Shown: positions 1-8,260 of the stretch, piece after piece | Numbering within the stretch: position 1 is the first letter of the stretch | Layout: every line of letters begins with the position of its first letter | Source of the DNA: Desulfuromonas sp. AOP6 | GTDB taxonomy: Bacteria > Desulfobacterota > Desulfuromonadia > Desulfuromonadales > SZUA-540 | Length of the DNA stretch: 64,000 bases | Direction of reading: 5' to 3' | NCBI RefSeq assembly: GCF_009731355.2 | Contig: NZ_AP022810.1 | Coordinates: 682,001-746,000, forward strand | Made by a program: the position numbers and the translations under genes | Notes under the pieces: generated by a model | The model's database searches: none | What the model was told of the DNA's origin: nothing | The model's input: only the letters and a program-made list of their open reading frames with translations

Positions 1-37
1 AAGGCAGGAGCGATCCTGCCTTTTCCTTTTTTGAAAA
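1..37 (+). terminator. Intrinsic terminator of an upstream gene
   Basis: A 9-bp perfect stem (AAGGCAGGA with TCCTGCCTT, loop GCGA) is followed by a T-rich tract. It would end a plus-strand gene lying to the left of the window. Confidence 0.8.
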
Positions 38-63
38 GGGGGAACACCCTGTACCCTAAGAGC

Positions 64-93
64 TTGTCATTGCTGAGGGATATGGTGTAAGAT
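64..93 (+). promoter_or_regulatory. Candidate sigma70 promoter of the haem operon
   Basis: TTGTCA and TAAGAT are separated by 18 bases, about 40 bases before the radical SAM start codon. A GGAG Shine-Dalgarno sequence (in AAGGAGTCGGC) precedes that start. The promoter is inferred from sequence match only. Confidence 0.5.
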
Positions 94-134
94 CTGGCGG
101 AGTTTTTAATCCGCACAACCGATAAGGAGTCGGC

Positions 135-1241
135 ATGGCCAAGACGGACGAGTTCATCCCCAAGTGGATCGCTTGGGAAAGCACCCAGCGCTGCAATCTC
201 AACTGCGTGCATTGCCGCTGCTCTTCGGACCTGCAGTCCTCGGAAGGGGATTTTACCACCGAAGAGGCCTTCAAGCTCATTGACGATATCTGCGAGGTGT
301 CCAAACCGGTTATGGTTCTTTCCGGCGGCGAGCCTCTTATGCGCAAGGATATTTTCGAGATCGCCCGCTACGGCACCGACAAGGGACTGCGCATGTGCAT
401 GGCCACCAACGGCACCCTCATCACCGACGAGGTCTGCCGGCAGATGAAGGAGGCGGACATCAAGATGGTCTCTCTCTCCCTCGACGGTTCCACAGCGGCC
501 ATCCACGACGATTTCCGTAACTGTCCCGGCGCCTTCGAGGGGACGATCCGCGGTGCCGAGACCCTCAAGCGCAACGGCATCAAGTTTCTGGTCAATTCCT
601 CCTTTACCAAGCGCAACCAAAAGGATATCGGCGCCACCTTCAAGCTGGCCAAGAGTCTGGGGGCGACGGCCTGGTACATGTTCATGATCGTTCCCACCGG
701 CCGTGGCGAAGAGATCATGAACGAGCTTATCTCCAAGGAGGATTACGAGGAGATTCTCGCCTGGCACTACGAGCAGGAGAAGGGGGAGGACGACATCCTC
801 ATGCGTCCCACCTGCGCCCCGCACTACTACCGTATCGTGCCGCAGATGGCCAAGGCCGAAGGGGTCGATTTCCAGCGGCGCAGCCTGACTTTTTCCACTG
901 GTGGCGGCAAGGGCTGCATCGCGGCCCAGACCATCTGCCTCATCGACTGCTACGGCAACCTCAAGCCCTGCTCCTACTTCCACTCTTCCGTCGGCAACGT
1001 CAAGCAGATCCCCTTCAAAGAACTCTGGTTCAATTCCAAGGTGTTCAACGACCTGCGTGATTTCAAGAAATATCAGGGCAAGTGCGGCGAGTGCGAATTC
1101 ATCAACGTCTGCGGCGGCTGCCGGGCCCGGGCCGACGCTGTGTACGGCGACTACATGGCCGAGGAGCCTTTCTGCAATTACATCCCCAATCGCACGCGCA
1201 AGCGCATGGAGAAGGAAGCGGCGGAGAACGCGGCAAAATAA
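135..1241 (+). CDS. Radical SAM/SPASM protein, AhbD/NirJ-like
   Basis: A 368-residue radical SAM enzyme. The [4Fe-4S]-SAM motif C20-x3-C24-x2-C27 lies near the N-terminus and is followed by the SGGEPL loop. The C-terminal third is cysteine-rich (about residues 255-350, including [13 protein letters not shown]), a SPASM domain that holds auxiliary iron-sulfur clusters. Family members with this layout include AhbD (oxidative decarboxylation of Fe-coproporphyrin III to haem) and NirJ/AhbC. It is the first gene of a run with hemE and hemH, so a role in oxygen-independent haem synthesis or modification is likely. The exact reaction cannot be read from the sequence; a peptide-modifying SPASM enzyme is the alternative. 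Confidence 0.8.
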   Translation: MAKTDEFIPKWIAWESTQRCNLNCVHCRCSSDLQSSEGDFTTEEAFKLIDDICEVSKPVMVLSGGEPLMRKDIFEIARYGTDKGLRMCMATNGTLITDEVCRQMKEADIKMVSLSLDGSTAAIHDDFRNCPGAFEGTIRGAETLKRNGIKFLVNSSFTKRNQKDIGATFKLAKSLGATAWYMFMIVPTGRGEEIMNELISKEDYEEILAWHYEQEKGEDDILMRPTCAPHYYRIVPQMAKAEGVDFQRRSLTFSTGGGKGCIAAQTICLIDCYGNLKPCSYFHSSVGNVKQIPFKELWFNSKVFNDLRDFKKYQGKCGECEFINVCGGCRARADAVYGDYMAEEPFCNYIPNRTRKRMEKEAAENAAK

Positions 1242-1270
1242 TGACGTCGGGACGCAATTTATGGCGCCCA

Positions 1271-1290
1271 GGGCGTGATGAATCACGCCC
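1271..1290. repeat. Short perfect inverted repeat between genes
   Basis: GGGCGTGAT and ATCACGCCC form a 9-bp perfect stem with a two-base spacer between the radical SAM gene and hemE. There is no T-run, so it is unlikely to be a terminator. It resembles the small palindromes often scattered between genes and may stabilise or process the mRNA. Confidence 0.6.
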
Positions 1291-1330
1291 CTACGAGTTG
1301 AACCACATCCCATAGGAGGATCCAAGCGAT

Positions 1331-2359
1331 ATGACCACTGAATACAATTTCATCAAGGCCTGCTGGGGCCAGCCCGTCGACCGCACTCCCGTTTGGCTCA
1401 TGCGTCAGGCCGGTCGCTATCTTCCCCAGTACATGGAAGTCCGCAAGAAGGTCTCCTTTCTCGAACTGTGCAAGACGCCGGAGTTGGCCGCCGAGGTCAC
1501 CATCCAGCCCATCGATTACCTGGGTGCCGATGCCGCTATCCTCTTTTCCGATATCCTGACGCCGGTGGAGCCCATGGGGCTCAAGCTCGACTTCGTCCCC
1601 GGGCCGGTCTTTGAAAATCCGGTGCGCACCAAGGCCGACATCGACGCCCTGCGCATCCCCGTGATGGAAGAGGACGTCCCCTATGTGCTGGAGACCATCA
1701 AAATTCTGCGCCGCGAGTTCGAAGGCCGCGTTCCCCTCATCGGTTTCGGCGGAGCCCCCTTCACTCTGGCCTGCTACATGGTGGAAGGTAAGGGGAGCAA
1801 GGACTTCGCCCAGATCAAGCGCATGATGTACGGGGCGCCCGAACTCTACGCCGCCCTCATGGACAAGGTCACGGAGATGGACCGCCAGTATCTCAACGCC
1901 CAGATCGCCGCCGGGGCCCAGGCCATCCAGATCTTCGACACCTGGGGCGGTATTGTTTCTCCGCTCGATTACGAAAGGTACATCCTGCCCTACACCACCA
2001 AGCTCATCAACGGCCTCAATCGCAAGGACATCCCCATCATTCACTTTGTCAAGGGCTCGGGAACCATGCTGGACAGTGTCAAGAAGGCCGGCTCCGACGT
2101 GGTCGGGCTCGACTGGCATCTCGGCCTCGGCAAGGCCCGCGACATTCTCGGCGCCGAAATCGCCGTGCAGGGGAACCTTGACCCCACCGTCCTCTACGCG
2201 CCCAAGGCGCACATCGAGACGGAGGTCAAGCGCATTCTCGACGAAAATGCCGGCCGCCCGGGACACATTTTCAACCTAGGCCACGGCATCCTGCCCACGG
2301 TCGACCCCGAGCACGCCAAGTTCATGGTCGACTGCGTGCACCGCCTCAGCCAGAAGTAA
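1331..2359 (+). CDS. hemE: Uroporphyrinogen decarboxylase
   Basis: HemE removes four carboxyl groups from uroporphyrinogen III to give coproporphyrinogen III in the cytoplasm. The 342-residue protein has the family length and begins with the signature RTPVWLMRQAGRYLPQY, which holds the active-site arginines. The substrate-binding segment GFGGAPFTLACYM and the C-terminal FNLGHGILP are also present. The start codon has AGGAGG 10 bases upstream. It lies between the radical SAM gene and hemH, all in one direction, so a haem operon is likely. Confidence 0.97.
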   Translation: MTTEYNFIKACWGQPVDRTPVWLMRQAGRYLPQYMEVRKKVSFLELCKTPELAAEVTIQPIDYLGADAAILFSDILTPVEPMGLKLDFVPGPVFENPVRTKADIDALRIPVMEEDVPYVLETIKILRREFEGRVPLIGFGGAPFTLACYMVEGKGSKDFAQIKRMMYGAPELYAALMDKVTEMDRQYLNAQIAAGAQAIQIFDTWGGIVSPLDYERYILPYTTKLINGLNRKDIPIIHFVKGSGTMLDSVKKAGSDVVGLDWHLGLGKARDILGAEIAVQGNLDPTVLYAPKAHIETEVKRILDENAGRPGHIFNLGHGILPTVDPEHAKFMVDCVHRLSQK

Positions 2360-2443
2360 CGCGTACGGGGTGAGCCGAGAGACGAGGTTATAACGCCTCA
2401 CCCCTTTCGCCTCACCCCTCACCCCTCACGGGTTATAGCCATC

Positions 2444-3421
2444 ATGGAATCTGACAAACCGATCGGCATCGTCCTGCTCAACATGGGAGGGCCCGACTCG
2501 CTGGAGGCGGTGGAGCCCTTTCTCTACAACCTCTTTTCCGACCGGGAGCTGATTCGTCTGCCGCTGGGGGCCCTGCTGCAGCGCCCCTTTGCCCGGCTGA
2601 TCTCCTTTTTCCGGGCCAAAAAGGTTCGATTGAACTATCGCGCCATCGGCGGCAAGACACCGCTCCTCATGTGGACGCAGCGACAGGCTGAGGGCGTGAC
2701 CCAGGCTCTGGGCGCCTCCTTCAAGCCTTATGTGGCCATGCGCTACTGGCACCCTTTCGCCCAGGAGACCTTGCGCCAGATGCGGGCCGACGGAGTGGAA
2801 CGGGCGGTGGTGCTCTCCATGTATCCCCATTACACCGGCGCGACAGGAGGAAGCAGTATCAATGACTTCCGCCGCGCCGCCCGCGAGCATCATCCCGACC
2901 TGCAGTTTACCGTTATCGACCAGTGGTATAACTGGCCCGGCTATCTCGATGCTCTGGCCCAACGGATACGGGAAGGGCTGGAGCCGTTCCATGAGCTCCT
3001 GCGGGACGAGGTGCAGATCCTCTTTTCCGCCCACGCGCTGCCACAGAAGTTCATTGACCGCGGCGATCCTTATCTCGAACACATTCTGGCCACGGTCAAG
3101 GGAGTGATGGAGCGGGTGGGGGATCGTCCCTGGCATCTGGGCTTCCAGAGCCGCAGCGGCCCTGTCACCTGGATGGAGCCCGATACGGTGGAGGTGATCG
3201 ACACCCTGGCGGCGGAGGGGCACAAGGCCGTCCTTCTGGTGCCGATTTCTTTCGTTTCCGACCACATCGAAACCCTGCACGAGATCGATATCGAATATGC
3301 CGAACATGCCTACAAGGTCGGCATCCCCTCGTTCCGGCGGATACCGTCTCTCAACGACCACGACGACTTCATTCAGGCCCTGGCCGGCCTGGTGCGCCAC
3401 ACCCTGGAGACGCCGGCATGA
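2444..3421 (+). CDS. hemH: Ferrochelatase
   Basis: HemH inserts ferrous iron into a porphyrin. The 325-residue protein starts with IGIVLLNMGGPDSLEAVEPFLYNLF, typical of the family. It contains the catalytic histidine at about residue 197 (FSAHALPQK) and the conserved acidic site in SGPVTWMEPDT (E245). It is preceded by an 84-base spacer carrying repeats of CCTCACCCCT, and its stop codon overlaps the start of the next small gene. Whether it acts on protoporphyrin IX or coproporphyrin III is not settled by sequence. The hemG gene nearby supports the protoporphyrin route. Confidence 0.96.
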   Translation: MESDKPIGIVLLNMGGPDSLEAVEPFLYNLFSDRELIRLPLGALLQRPFARLISFFRAKKVRLNYRAIGGKTPLLMWTQRQAEGVTQALGASFKPYVAMRYWHPFAQETLRQMRADGVERAVVLSMYPHYTGATGGSSINDFRRAAREHHPDLQFTVIDQWYNWPGYLDALAQRIREGLEPFHELLRDEVQILFSAHALPQKFIDRGDPYLEHILATVKGVMERVGDRPWHLGFQSRSGPVTWMEPDTVEVIDTLAAEGHKAVLLVPISFVSDHIETLHEIDIEYAEHAYKVGIPSFRRIPSLNDHDDFIQALAGLVRHTLETPA

Positions 3422-3600
3422 AGACCTGCACCATCTGCGGTAAAATCTACGATCCCGACGCGCCCCTCGACAATCCGAGCGAGCAGGCCGGTCTGTACAT
3501 GGCCCGCGAACTCTATGACGACGCCGATCAGCTCTGCCCCCAGTGTCTGGCCAATCGCGGCACCCTGGGGATGATGTACTGCACCGAGTTTTACGGTTGA
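3418..3600 (+). CDS. Small zinc-ribbon-like protein in the haem operon
   Basis: A 60-residue protein whose ATG overlaps the hemH stop (ATGA), so translation is probably coupled. Two CxxC pairs (C4/C7 and C40/C43) suggest a treble-clef or zinc-ribbon fold that binds zinc or iron. I do not recognise the family. The position, immediately after ferrochelatase and before a terminator, suggests a role connected with haem or metal handling, but this is inference. Confidence 0.7.
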   Translation: MKTCTICGKIYDPDAPLDNPSEQAGLYMARELYDDADQLCPQCLANRGTLGMMYCTEFYG

Positions 3601-3623
3601 GGGTTGAGTCAGCGCCCGCAAGC

Positions 3624-3657
3624 AAAAAGGGCCTCCCCAATGTGGGAGGCCCTTTTT
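3624..3657. terminator. Bidirectional terminator between hemH operon and cbpA
   Basis: A 14-bp perfect stem (AAAAAGGGCCTCCC with GGGAGGCCCTTTTT, six-base loop) with A-runs and T-runs at its ends. It can terminate both convergent transcripts and touches the stop codon of the minus-strand gene. Confidence 0.9.
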
Positions 3658-4547
3658 CATAGTCCGTTTTTTTGTAGATCCTCCAGCAGTCGTCGCTGTT
3701 TGTCGGTGAGTTTCTGTGGCACTTCCACCTCGATGATAGCGTAGAGATCGCCTTTTTCCTGTTTGCCGCTGCGGGGAACGCCGAAGCCCTTGAGGCGGAT
3801 CTTCTTGCCGGCCGAGGTGCCGGCGGGCACTTTGACGCGTTTGGGGCCTTCGAGGGTGGGAACCTCCACCGAAGTGCCGAGGCAGGCGCCGCTGAAGGGC
3901 ACCTGCACACGGGCGTAGAGATCCTGGTCTTCGCGGGTGAGGGTGGGGTCAGGGTCCACCTTGATTTCCAGGTAGAGGTCCCCGGCAGGCCCCCCCGTCG
4001 GGCTGGGCCCACCCTTGCCGCCGACGCGCAGCTTCTGGCCGGGCTCGACTCCGGCGGGAATGCGCACCTGCAGGTGTTCCACCTGGTCCCCCTGTTTGTA
4101 GTCGACCCGCCGCTCACCGCCAAGGACGGCCTGGCGAAAGGGAATGGTGAGGGTCATCAGGTAGTCCTGCCCTTTGACGACCTGTCGGCGAGAGGAACCG
4201 GTAAAAGGCTGTTTGCGGCCGCCACTGAACAAATGACTGAAAATATCGTCGGTGCCGAAGCCGAACTCGCGGAAGATATCCCCCACATCGAAGTCGCGGT
4301 AAATGTCCTCCTGGCTGTAGCGCTGGTGGAAGCCGGTGGACCCGAACTGGTCGTACTGTTTCTTCTTGTCTGGGTTGGATAGTACGGCGTAGGCCTCGGT
4401 GATCTCCTTGAAGCGCTCTTCCGCCTTTTTGTCGCCAGGGTTTTTGTCGGGATGATATTTCAAGGCCAGTTTGCGATAGGCCTTCTTGATGTCTTCAGCC
4501 GAGGCATCCTTGGCTACGCCGAGCACCTCATAGTAGTTCTTGGTCAT
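3657..4547 (-). CDS. DnaJ-family co-chaperone, CbpA-like
   Basis: A 296-residue type II J-protein. It has an N-terminal J domain (residues 1-70) with HPD at 32-34, a short G/F-rich linker and two C-terminal beta-barrel substrate domains. The cysteine-rich zinc finger of DnaJ is absent, as in CbpA. It would stimulate DnaK ATPase activity and deliver clients. AGGAGA precedes the ATG by a few bases. It is convergent with the hemH operon and divergent from hemG. The symbol cbpA would fit, but several paralogues are usual. Confidence 0.9.
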   Translation of the reverse strand: MTKNYYEVLGVAKDASAEDIKKAYRKLALKYHPDKNPGDKKAEERFKEITEAYAVLSNPDKKKQYDQFGSTGFHQRYSQEDIYRDFDVGDIFREFGFGTDDIFSHLFSGGRKQPFTGSSRRQVVKGQDYLMTLTIPFRQAVLGGERRVDYKQGDQVEHLQVRIPAGVEPGQKLRVGGKGGPSPTGGPAGDLYLEIKVDPDPTLTREDQDLYARVQVPFSGACLGTSVEVPTLEGPKRVKVPAGTSAGKKIRLKGFGVPRSGKQEKGDLYAIIEVEVPQKLTDKQRRLLEDLQKNGL

Positions 4548-4843
4548 GCTGTCTCCTGTTTCGTGGGCTTGTGTCGGGATTTACTATAATTACGCGCGCG
4601 CCCCCCGTCAAGCGCACCCTGGTCAAAATGCGCGATAAAGGCACATTCCTTGCTTTGAATCAGCCTGTAAAAGGCCCTCGGCGCCCCACCGGTCCGGTGC
4701 CTGCAGGTTCCGCTTGACCCTGCCGGTGGGCTGTTCTATTTTTTCCTGGCGGGTTCGGGTTATAAATACCCATCTGCCCGGCTATTTGACCAGATGGGCC
4801 AATAGCCCTTTGCATAAATCCCTACTCTTCAACCAAAGGAGCC
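4548..4843. other. Divergent intergenic region cbpA/hemG
   Basis: About 300 bases between divergent genes. On the minus strand an AT-rich TTATAGT block lies about 40 bases before cbpA and may be a -10 element. On the plus strand AAAGGAG precedes hemG. I see no convincing operator, hairpin or small gene. Confidence 0.5.
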
Positions 4844-6256
4844 ATGATGCGCGTCGCCATTATCGGAGCTGGTATTTCCGGTCTTTCCACGGCTTTTGCC
4901 ATTGAACGTCTAGCCCGTGAAGCCGGTCTCGACCTGCAGACGGTCGTTTATGAAAAGAAGGAGCGCACCGGCGGAAAAATTCACAGTATCAGGGAAGAGG
5001 GGTATCTGTGCGAATGGGGGCCTAACGGTTTTCTCGACAACAAGCCCATGACTCTCGAACTCTGTGATCGGCTGGATATCCAGGGGCAGTTGGCCCGCTC
5101 CAACGACAACGCCCGCAAGCGCTTCATCTATTCGGAAGGGCAACTGCACCGCCTGCCGGAAAACGGGCCGTCTTTTCTGAAATCCCCGCTCATTTCCTGG
5201 CCCGGCAAAGTCCGCCTCGCCTGTGAGACGCTGATTCCCACCTATCGGGGTGACGACGACGAGACTCTCGCCCATTTTGCTCGCCGCCGCCTGGGCGAGG
5301 AAGCTCTCGATAAGCTCATTGCCCCCATGGTCTCCGGTATCTTTGCCGGTGATCCGGAAACCATGAGTCTCAAGAGCTGTTTTCCCCGCATCCATCAACT
5401 CGAACAGGAATACGGCGGTCTGATCAAGGCCATGCTCAAGCTGGCCAAAAAGAAGAAGGCCGAGCGCAAGGCCGGCAAGGTCGTGGCCAGTGCAGCCGGC
5501 CCCGGCGGTGTCCTCACCTCGTTTGTCGGTGGCATCCAGGAATTGACGGACCGTCTGCAGGAGGCCGTCGCCGGCGAGGTGCGCACCGGGGTGGGGGTCA
5601 ACGGCGTCCTGCCCAAACAAGGGGGGTTCGAGCTGCACCTGCAGGACGGTTCCATCGAGGAGGCGGAGGTGGTGGTCAGCGCCGCCCCAGCCTATGCCCT
5701 GGCCGGCATGCTGGAAGAGTCGCTGCCCGAGGTGGCGAAAACGCTGCAGGATATCCCCTATGCCTCCATGAACGTCGTCTGCTTCGGCTATGCGCGGGAG
5801 CAGATTGCCCGGGATCTGGACGGGTTTGGCTATCTCATCCCCCGCAAGGAAGGGCGGCACACTCTGGGAACCTTGTGGGATTCCAGTATTTTTCCTAACC
5901 GCGCCCCCGAAGGGCATGTCCTTTTGCGTTCCATGATGGGTGGCGCCACCCATCCCGGCGCCTTCGACCTGGCGGAAACGGAGGTCAGGTCGCGGGTTAT
6001 GGAGGACCTTGCCACCATCATGGGGATCAAGGCCGAACCGCAATTCGTGCGCATCTTCCGTCACCGCCGCGCCATCCCTCAGTATGTGGCCGGTCACGCC
6101 AAGAAATTGTCGGCTCTGGATGAGAGGCTCGGGGCTTGCCCTGGATTATTCTTCACGGGCAACGCCTACTTCGGCGTCGGTCTCAACGACTGCGTCAACG
6201 CCTCCAACCTGGCGGCGGAAAAAGTGCTGGCCCATATTCGGGCCACCAAGGCCTGA
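4844..6256 (+). CDS. hemG: Protoporphyrinogen oxidase, HemY-type FAD enzyme
   Basis: A 470-residue flavoprotein that oxidises protoporphyrinogen IX to protoporphyrin IX. The N-terminal dinucleotide-binding motif is GAGISGLSTAFAIE, followed by an acidic residue in VYEKKERTGGK. The C-terminal FAD contact is GNAYFGVGLNDCV. The length matches the oxygen-dependent HemY/PPOX family, although members occur in strict anaerobes. The start is ATGATG, and the second ATG three bases later is equally possible. The gene is 15 bases ahead of the membrane protein that follows. Confidence 0.93.
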   Translation: MMRVAIIGAGISGLSTAFAIERLAREAGLDLQTVVYEKKERTGGKIHSIREEGYLCEWGPNGFLDNKPMTLELCDRLDIQGQLARSNDNARKRFIYSEGQLHRLPENGPSFLKSPLISWPGKVRLACETLIPTYRGDDDETLAHFARRRLGEEALDKLIAPMVSGIFAGDPETMSLKSCFPRIHQLEQEYGGLIKAMLKLAKKKKAERKAGKVVASAAGPGGVLTSFVGGIQELTDRLQEAVAGEVRTGVGVNGVLPKQGGFELHLQDGSIEEAEVVVSAAPAYALAGMLEESLPEVAKTLQDIPYASMNVVCFGYAREQIARDLDGFGYLIPRKEGRHTLGTLWDSSIFPNRAPEGHVLLRSMMGGATHPGAFDLAETEVRSRVMEDLATIMGIKAEPQFVRIFRHRRAIPQYVAGHAKKLSALDERLGACPGLFFTGNAYFGVGLNDCVNASNLAAEKVLAHIRATKA

Positions 6257-6271
6257 GAATTCGCTGGATTG

Positions 6272-7219
6272 ATGCGTCGAATCCGCACATCAGCCGCGCC
6301 CGCCCCTGCGGGTCGCGATATTGGCCGTATCATCGGTCTGGTGGTTGTTTTCTACCTGTCCTGGGTGGGGTTTTCCCTGGGGGTTCAGCACCTGCCGTCC
6401 CCGGCGGCGCTCAAGGAGCTGCTCCCTCTGCTGACCCTGGGGCTGCATCTGGGCTTTGCCACTCTTGCCCTGGCCCTCTTCCACCACCATTTCAGTCGGT
6501 TATTCGCAGTCAACCCTTCCCTGCGCCAGGTATTGATGGCCTTCTGTGTTCTGGTTGCCCTGGCCCTGTACGGTGGCAGTCGTTGGCTGGCGCTCTCACC
6601 GTCGGTTTTCGTCGATTTGATCAGCACCGCCAATCTGCTTTTGCTGGCCATGGTGCTGGGGAGTTGGATGACGACAGCCTTGAGCCGTCCCGCCGAGTTG
6701 GTGCCTGTCTGTCTGGTGATGTCGCTGGTCGATATTTTCAGCGTGAGTCGCGGTCCCAGTCGCTTTATCGCCGGCCGCATCGAGGAGTTCTATCTGAAGG
6801 GGAGGGAAGGGCTGCCCCCCGTCGGTGACTTTCTGCTCATCAAAATGACGCTTCCTGGCGGCTCGGCGACCTTTCCCGTCTTTGGCGTATCGGACTGGAT
6901 CATCGTCGCCTTTCTGGCTCTGGCCGCCGCCCGGTTCGAGTACAACGACAATCTGCTCGGGCCCGGGCTCGCCACCCTTGGCGAGAGAAAACGACCGACT
7001 CTCTACTTCCCGCTGCCGGCGGCCGCCCTGCTCCTCGCCGTCCTGCTGGCCCAATTTACGGGCGTTTTCCTGCCGGCCCTTCCCATCATTTCCGTACTCT
7101 TTCTGGCCTTCCTCTTTGTGCGTTATCCGGCCAGCCGTCAGCTGCTGCGGACCGACTGGTTGCTGGTGCTGACCGCCTTTGCGGCCATGGCCGCTCTCAT
7201 GCTGCTTCCCCCACGTTAG
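6272..7219 (+). CDS. Multi-pass membrane protein with presenilin-like motifs
   Basis: A 315-residue protein with about nine hydrophobic segments. The ATG was chosen over a TTG just before it. One segment ends in L-V-D154-I-F-S-V-S. A later one begins F-G-V-S-D208-W-I-I-V. A third contains P268-A-L-P271 at its start. Presenilin and signal-peptide-peptidase aspartyl proteases (family A22) have the same order: a YD-type aspartate, a GxGD-type aspartate and a PAL motif. Archaeal members also have D-x-x-S-V after the first aspartate. Here the glycines of GxGD are only partly kept (G-V-S-D). An intramembrane protease fold is therefore plausible but not shown. It lies 15 bases after hemG and is probably co-transcribed. 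Confidence 0.6.
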   Translation: MRRIRTSAAPAPAGRDIGRIIGLVVVFYLSWVGFSLGVQHLPSPAALKELLPLLTLGLHLGFATLALALFHHHFSRLFAVNPSLRQVLMAFCVLVALALYGGSRWLALSPSVFVDLISTANLLLLAMVLGSWMTTALSRPAELVPVCLVMSLVDIFSVSRGPSRFIAGRIEEFYLKGREGLPPVGDFLLIKMTLPGGSATFPVFGVSDWIIVAFLALAAARFEYNDNLLGPGLATLGERKRPTLYFPLPAAALLLAVLLAQFTGVFLPALPIISVLFLAFLFVRYPASRQLLRTDWLLVLTAFAAMAALMLLPPR

Positions 7220-7304
7220 TCCTGGACCAGGTCTCTGGAAAATTGCGCCCTGCCCGCCAGAGTAAAATTATCGCCAGTGTGACAAAATGAGGGATGCGTG
7301 GTGG

Positions 7305-8237
7305 TCATTCGTCAAGTTTTACCGGCGATATAAAGCCGGGTGGTTTGATAGCAAGGACAGAGCAGGGGAGCTGTTCCAGAATCATTTCCGCCGTGTTGCC
7401 GATGAAGAGCCCCGAAACCCCGGTACGGGCCAGAGTTCCCATGACCACCAGGTCGGCCTGTAGCTTTTCGGCCATAGCGGAGATTTCACGCTGGGGGGCG
7501 CCCTTCTGTAAATGATAACGCGGCCGCAGTTGGCTGTAGATTTCTTCGCCGACCTGCTTCTGCAGGCTGTCTTCGAGGCTGGACAGGCCACTTTGATGGC
7601 GCTGGCGCTCCATTTCCACGTAGGTCGCGACCTCATCAGGCGATTTATCGCTCCACCGCCGCACGATCCCTTCGGCAAAGCCTTCCCAGGCATGCACCAG
7701 ATGCAGGGCGGCGCCGTCGGAGACGGCCAGGGCGCTGGCCAGGGCGAGTATTTCGCTGTTGAGTGTTGTCTCCGTCTCGTCCGACCGCACGGGATTGACG
7801 TCGACAGCGGCCAGGATTTGGCTGTAGTGGGGAGTCTCCGGCACCTTCATCAACCAGACGGGGCAGGGACATTTGCGCAGCAGATGCATGTCGGTGCTGC
7901 CAAAGAGGCGTTGGAGAAAACCGGGATTTTCGGCCGCCTTAATAACCAGGTCGTAACCGTGGCGCAGGACGGCACGGATGATCTCCCGGAAGGCCGAACC
8001 CACCAGAACGTCGGTCTGGATGTTCGGATTCTGACCATGAGGGACTGCCAGATCCTGCAACGCCTGCCGCTGGAAGGCGACCTCCTCGTCCAGGTACTCA
8101 GGTTCGATCTTGGAAACGGTGGAGACGATCGTGAGTTTCGCCTCGTGGCGGGCAGCCAGGGAAACGGCGCGAGCCAGGGCGGAAGCCTGGTCCACCAAAG
8201 GTTCGCTGACATAGAGGATGTTCCTGAAATGTTTCAT
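7305..8237 (-). CDS. Tandem universal stress protein
   Basis: A 310-residue cytoplasmic protein with two Usp domains, as in UspE. The second domain ends with MGTLARTGVSGLFIGNTAE, matching the G-x2-G-x9-G nucleotide-binding signature. The first domain has a degenerate version. It lies 23 bases downstream of the CPA2 antiporter gene on the same strand and is likely co-transcribed. Usp domains are often partnered with, or fused to, cation/proton antiporters. Confidence 0.9.
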   Translation of the reverse strand: MKHFRNILYVSEPLVDQASALARAVSLAARHEAKLTIVSTVSKIEPEYLDEEVAFQRQALQDLAVPHGQNPNIQTDVLVGSAFREIIRAVLRHGYDLVIKAAENPGFLQRLFGSTDMHLLRKCPCPVWLMKVPETPHYSQILAAVDVNPVRSDETETTLNSEILALASALAVSDGAALHLVHAWEGFAEGIVRRWSDKSPDEVATYVEMERQRHQSGLSSLEDSLQKQVGEEIYSQLRPRYHLQKGAPQREISAMAEKLQADLVVMGTLARTGVSGLFIGNTAEMILEQLPCSVLAIKPPGFISPVKLDE

Positions 8238-8260
8238 GATGTCTATCCCTTTCTCGTGCC

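Noticed and set aside
2426-4123. Long minus-strand frame across hemH and part of cbpA
   Set aside because: It crosses a strong bidirectional terminator and two well-supported genes on different frames; no domain is seen.
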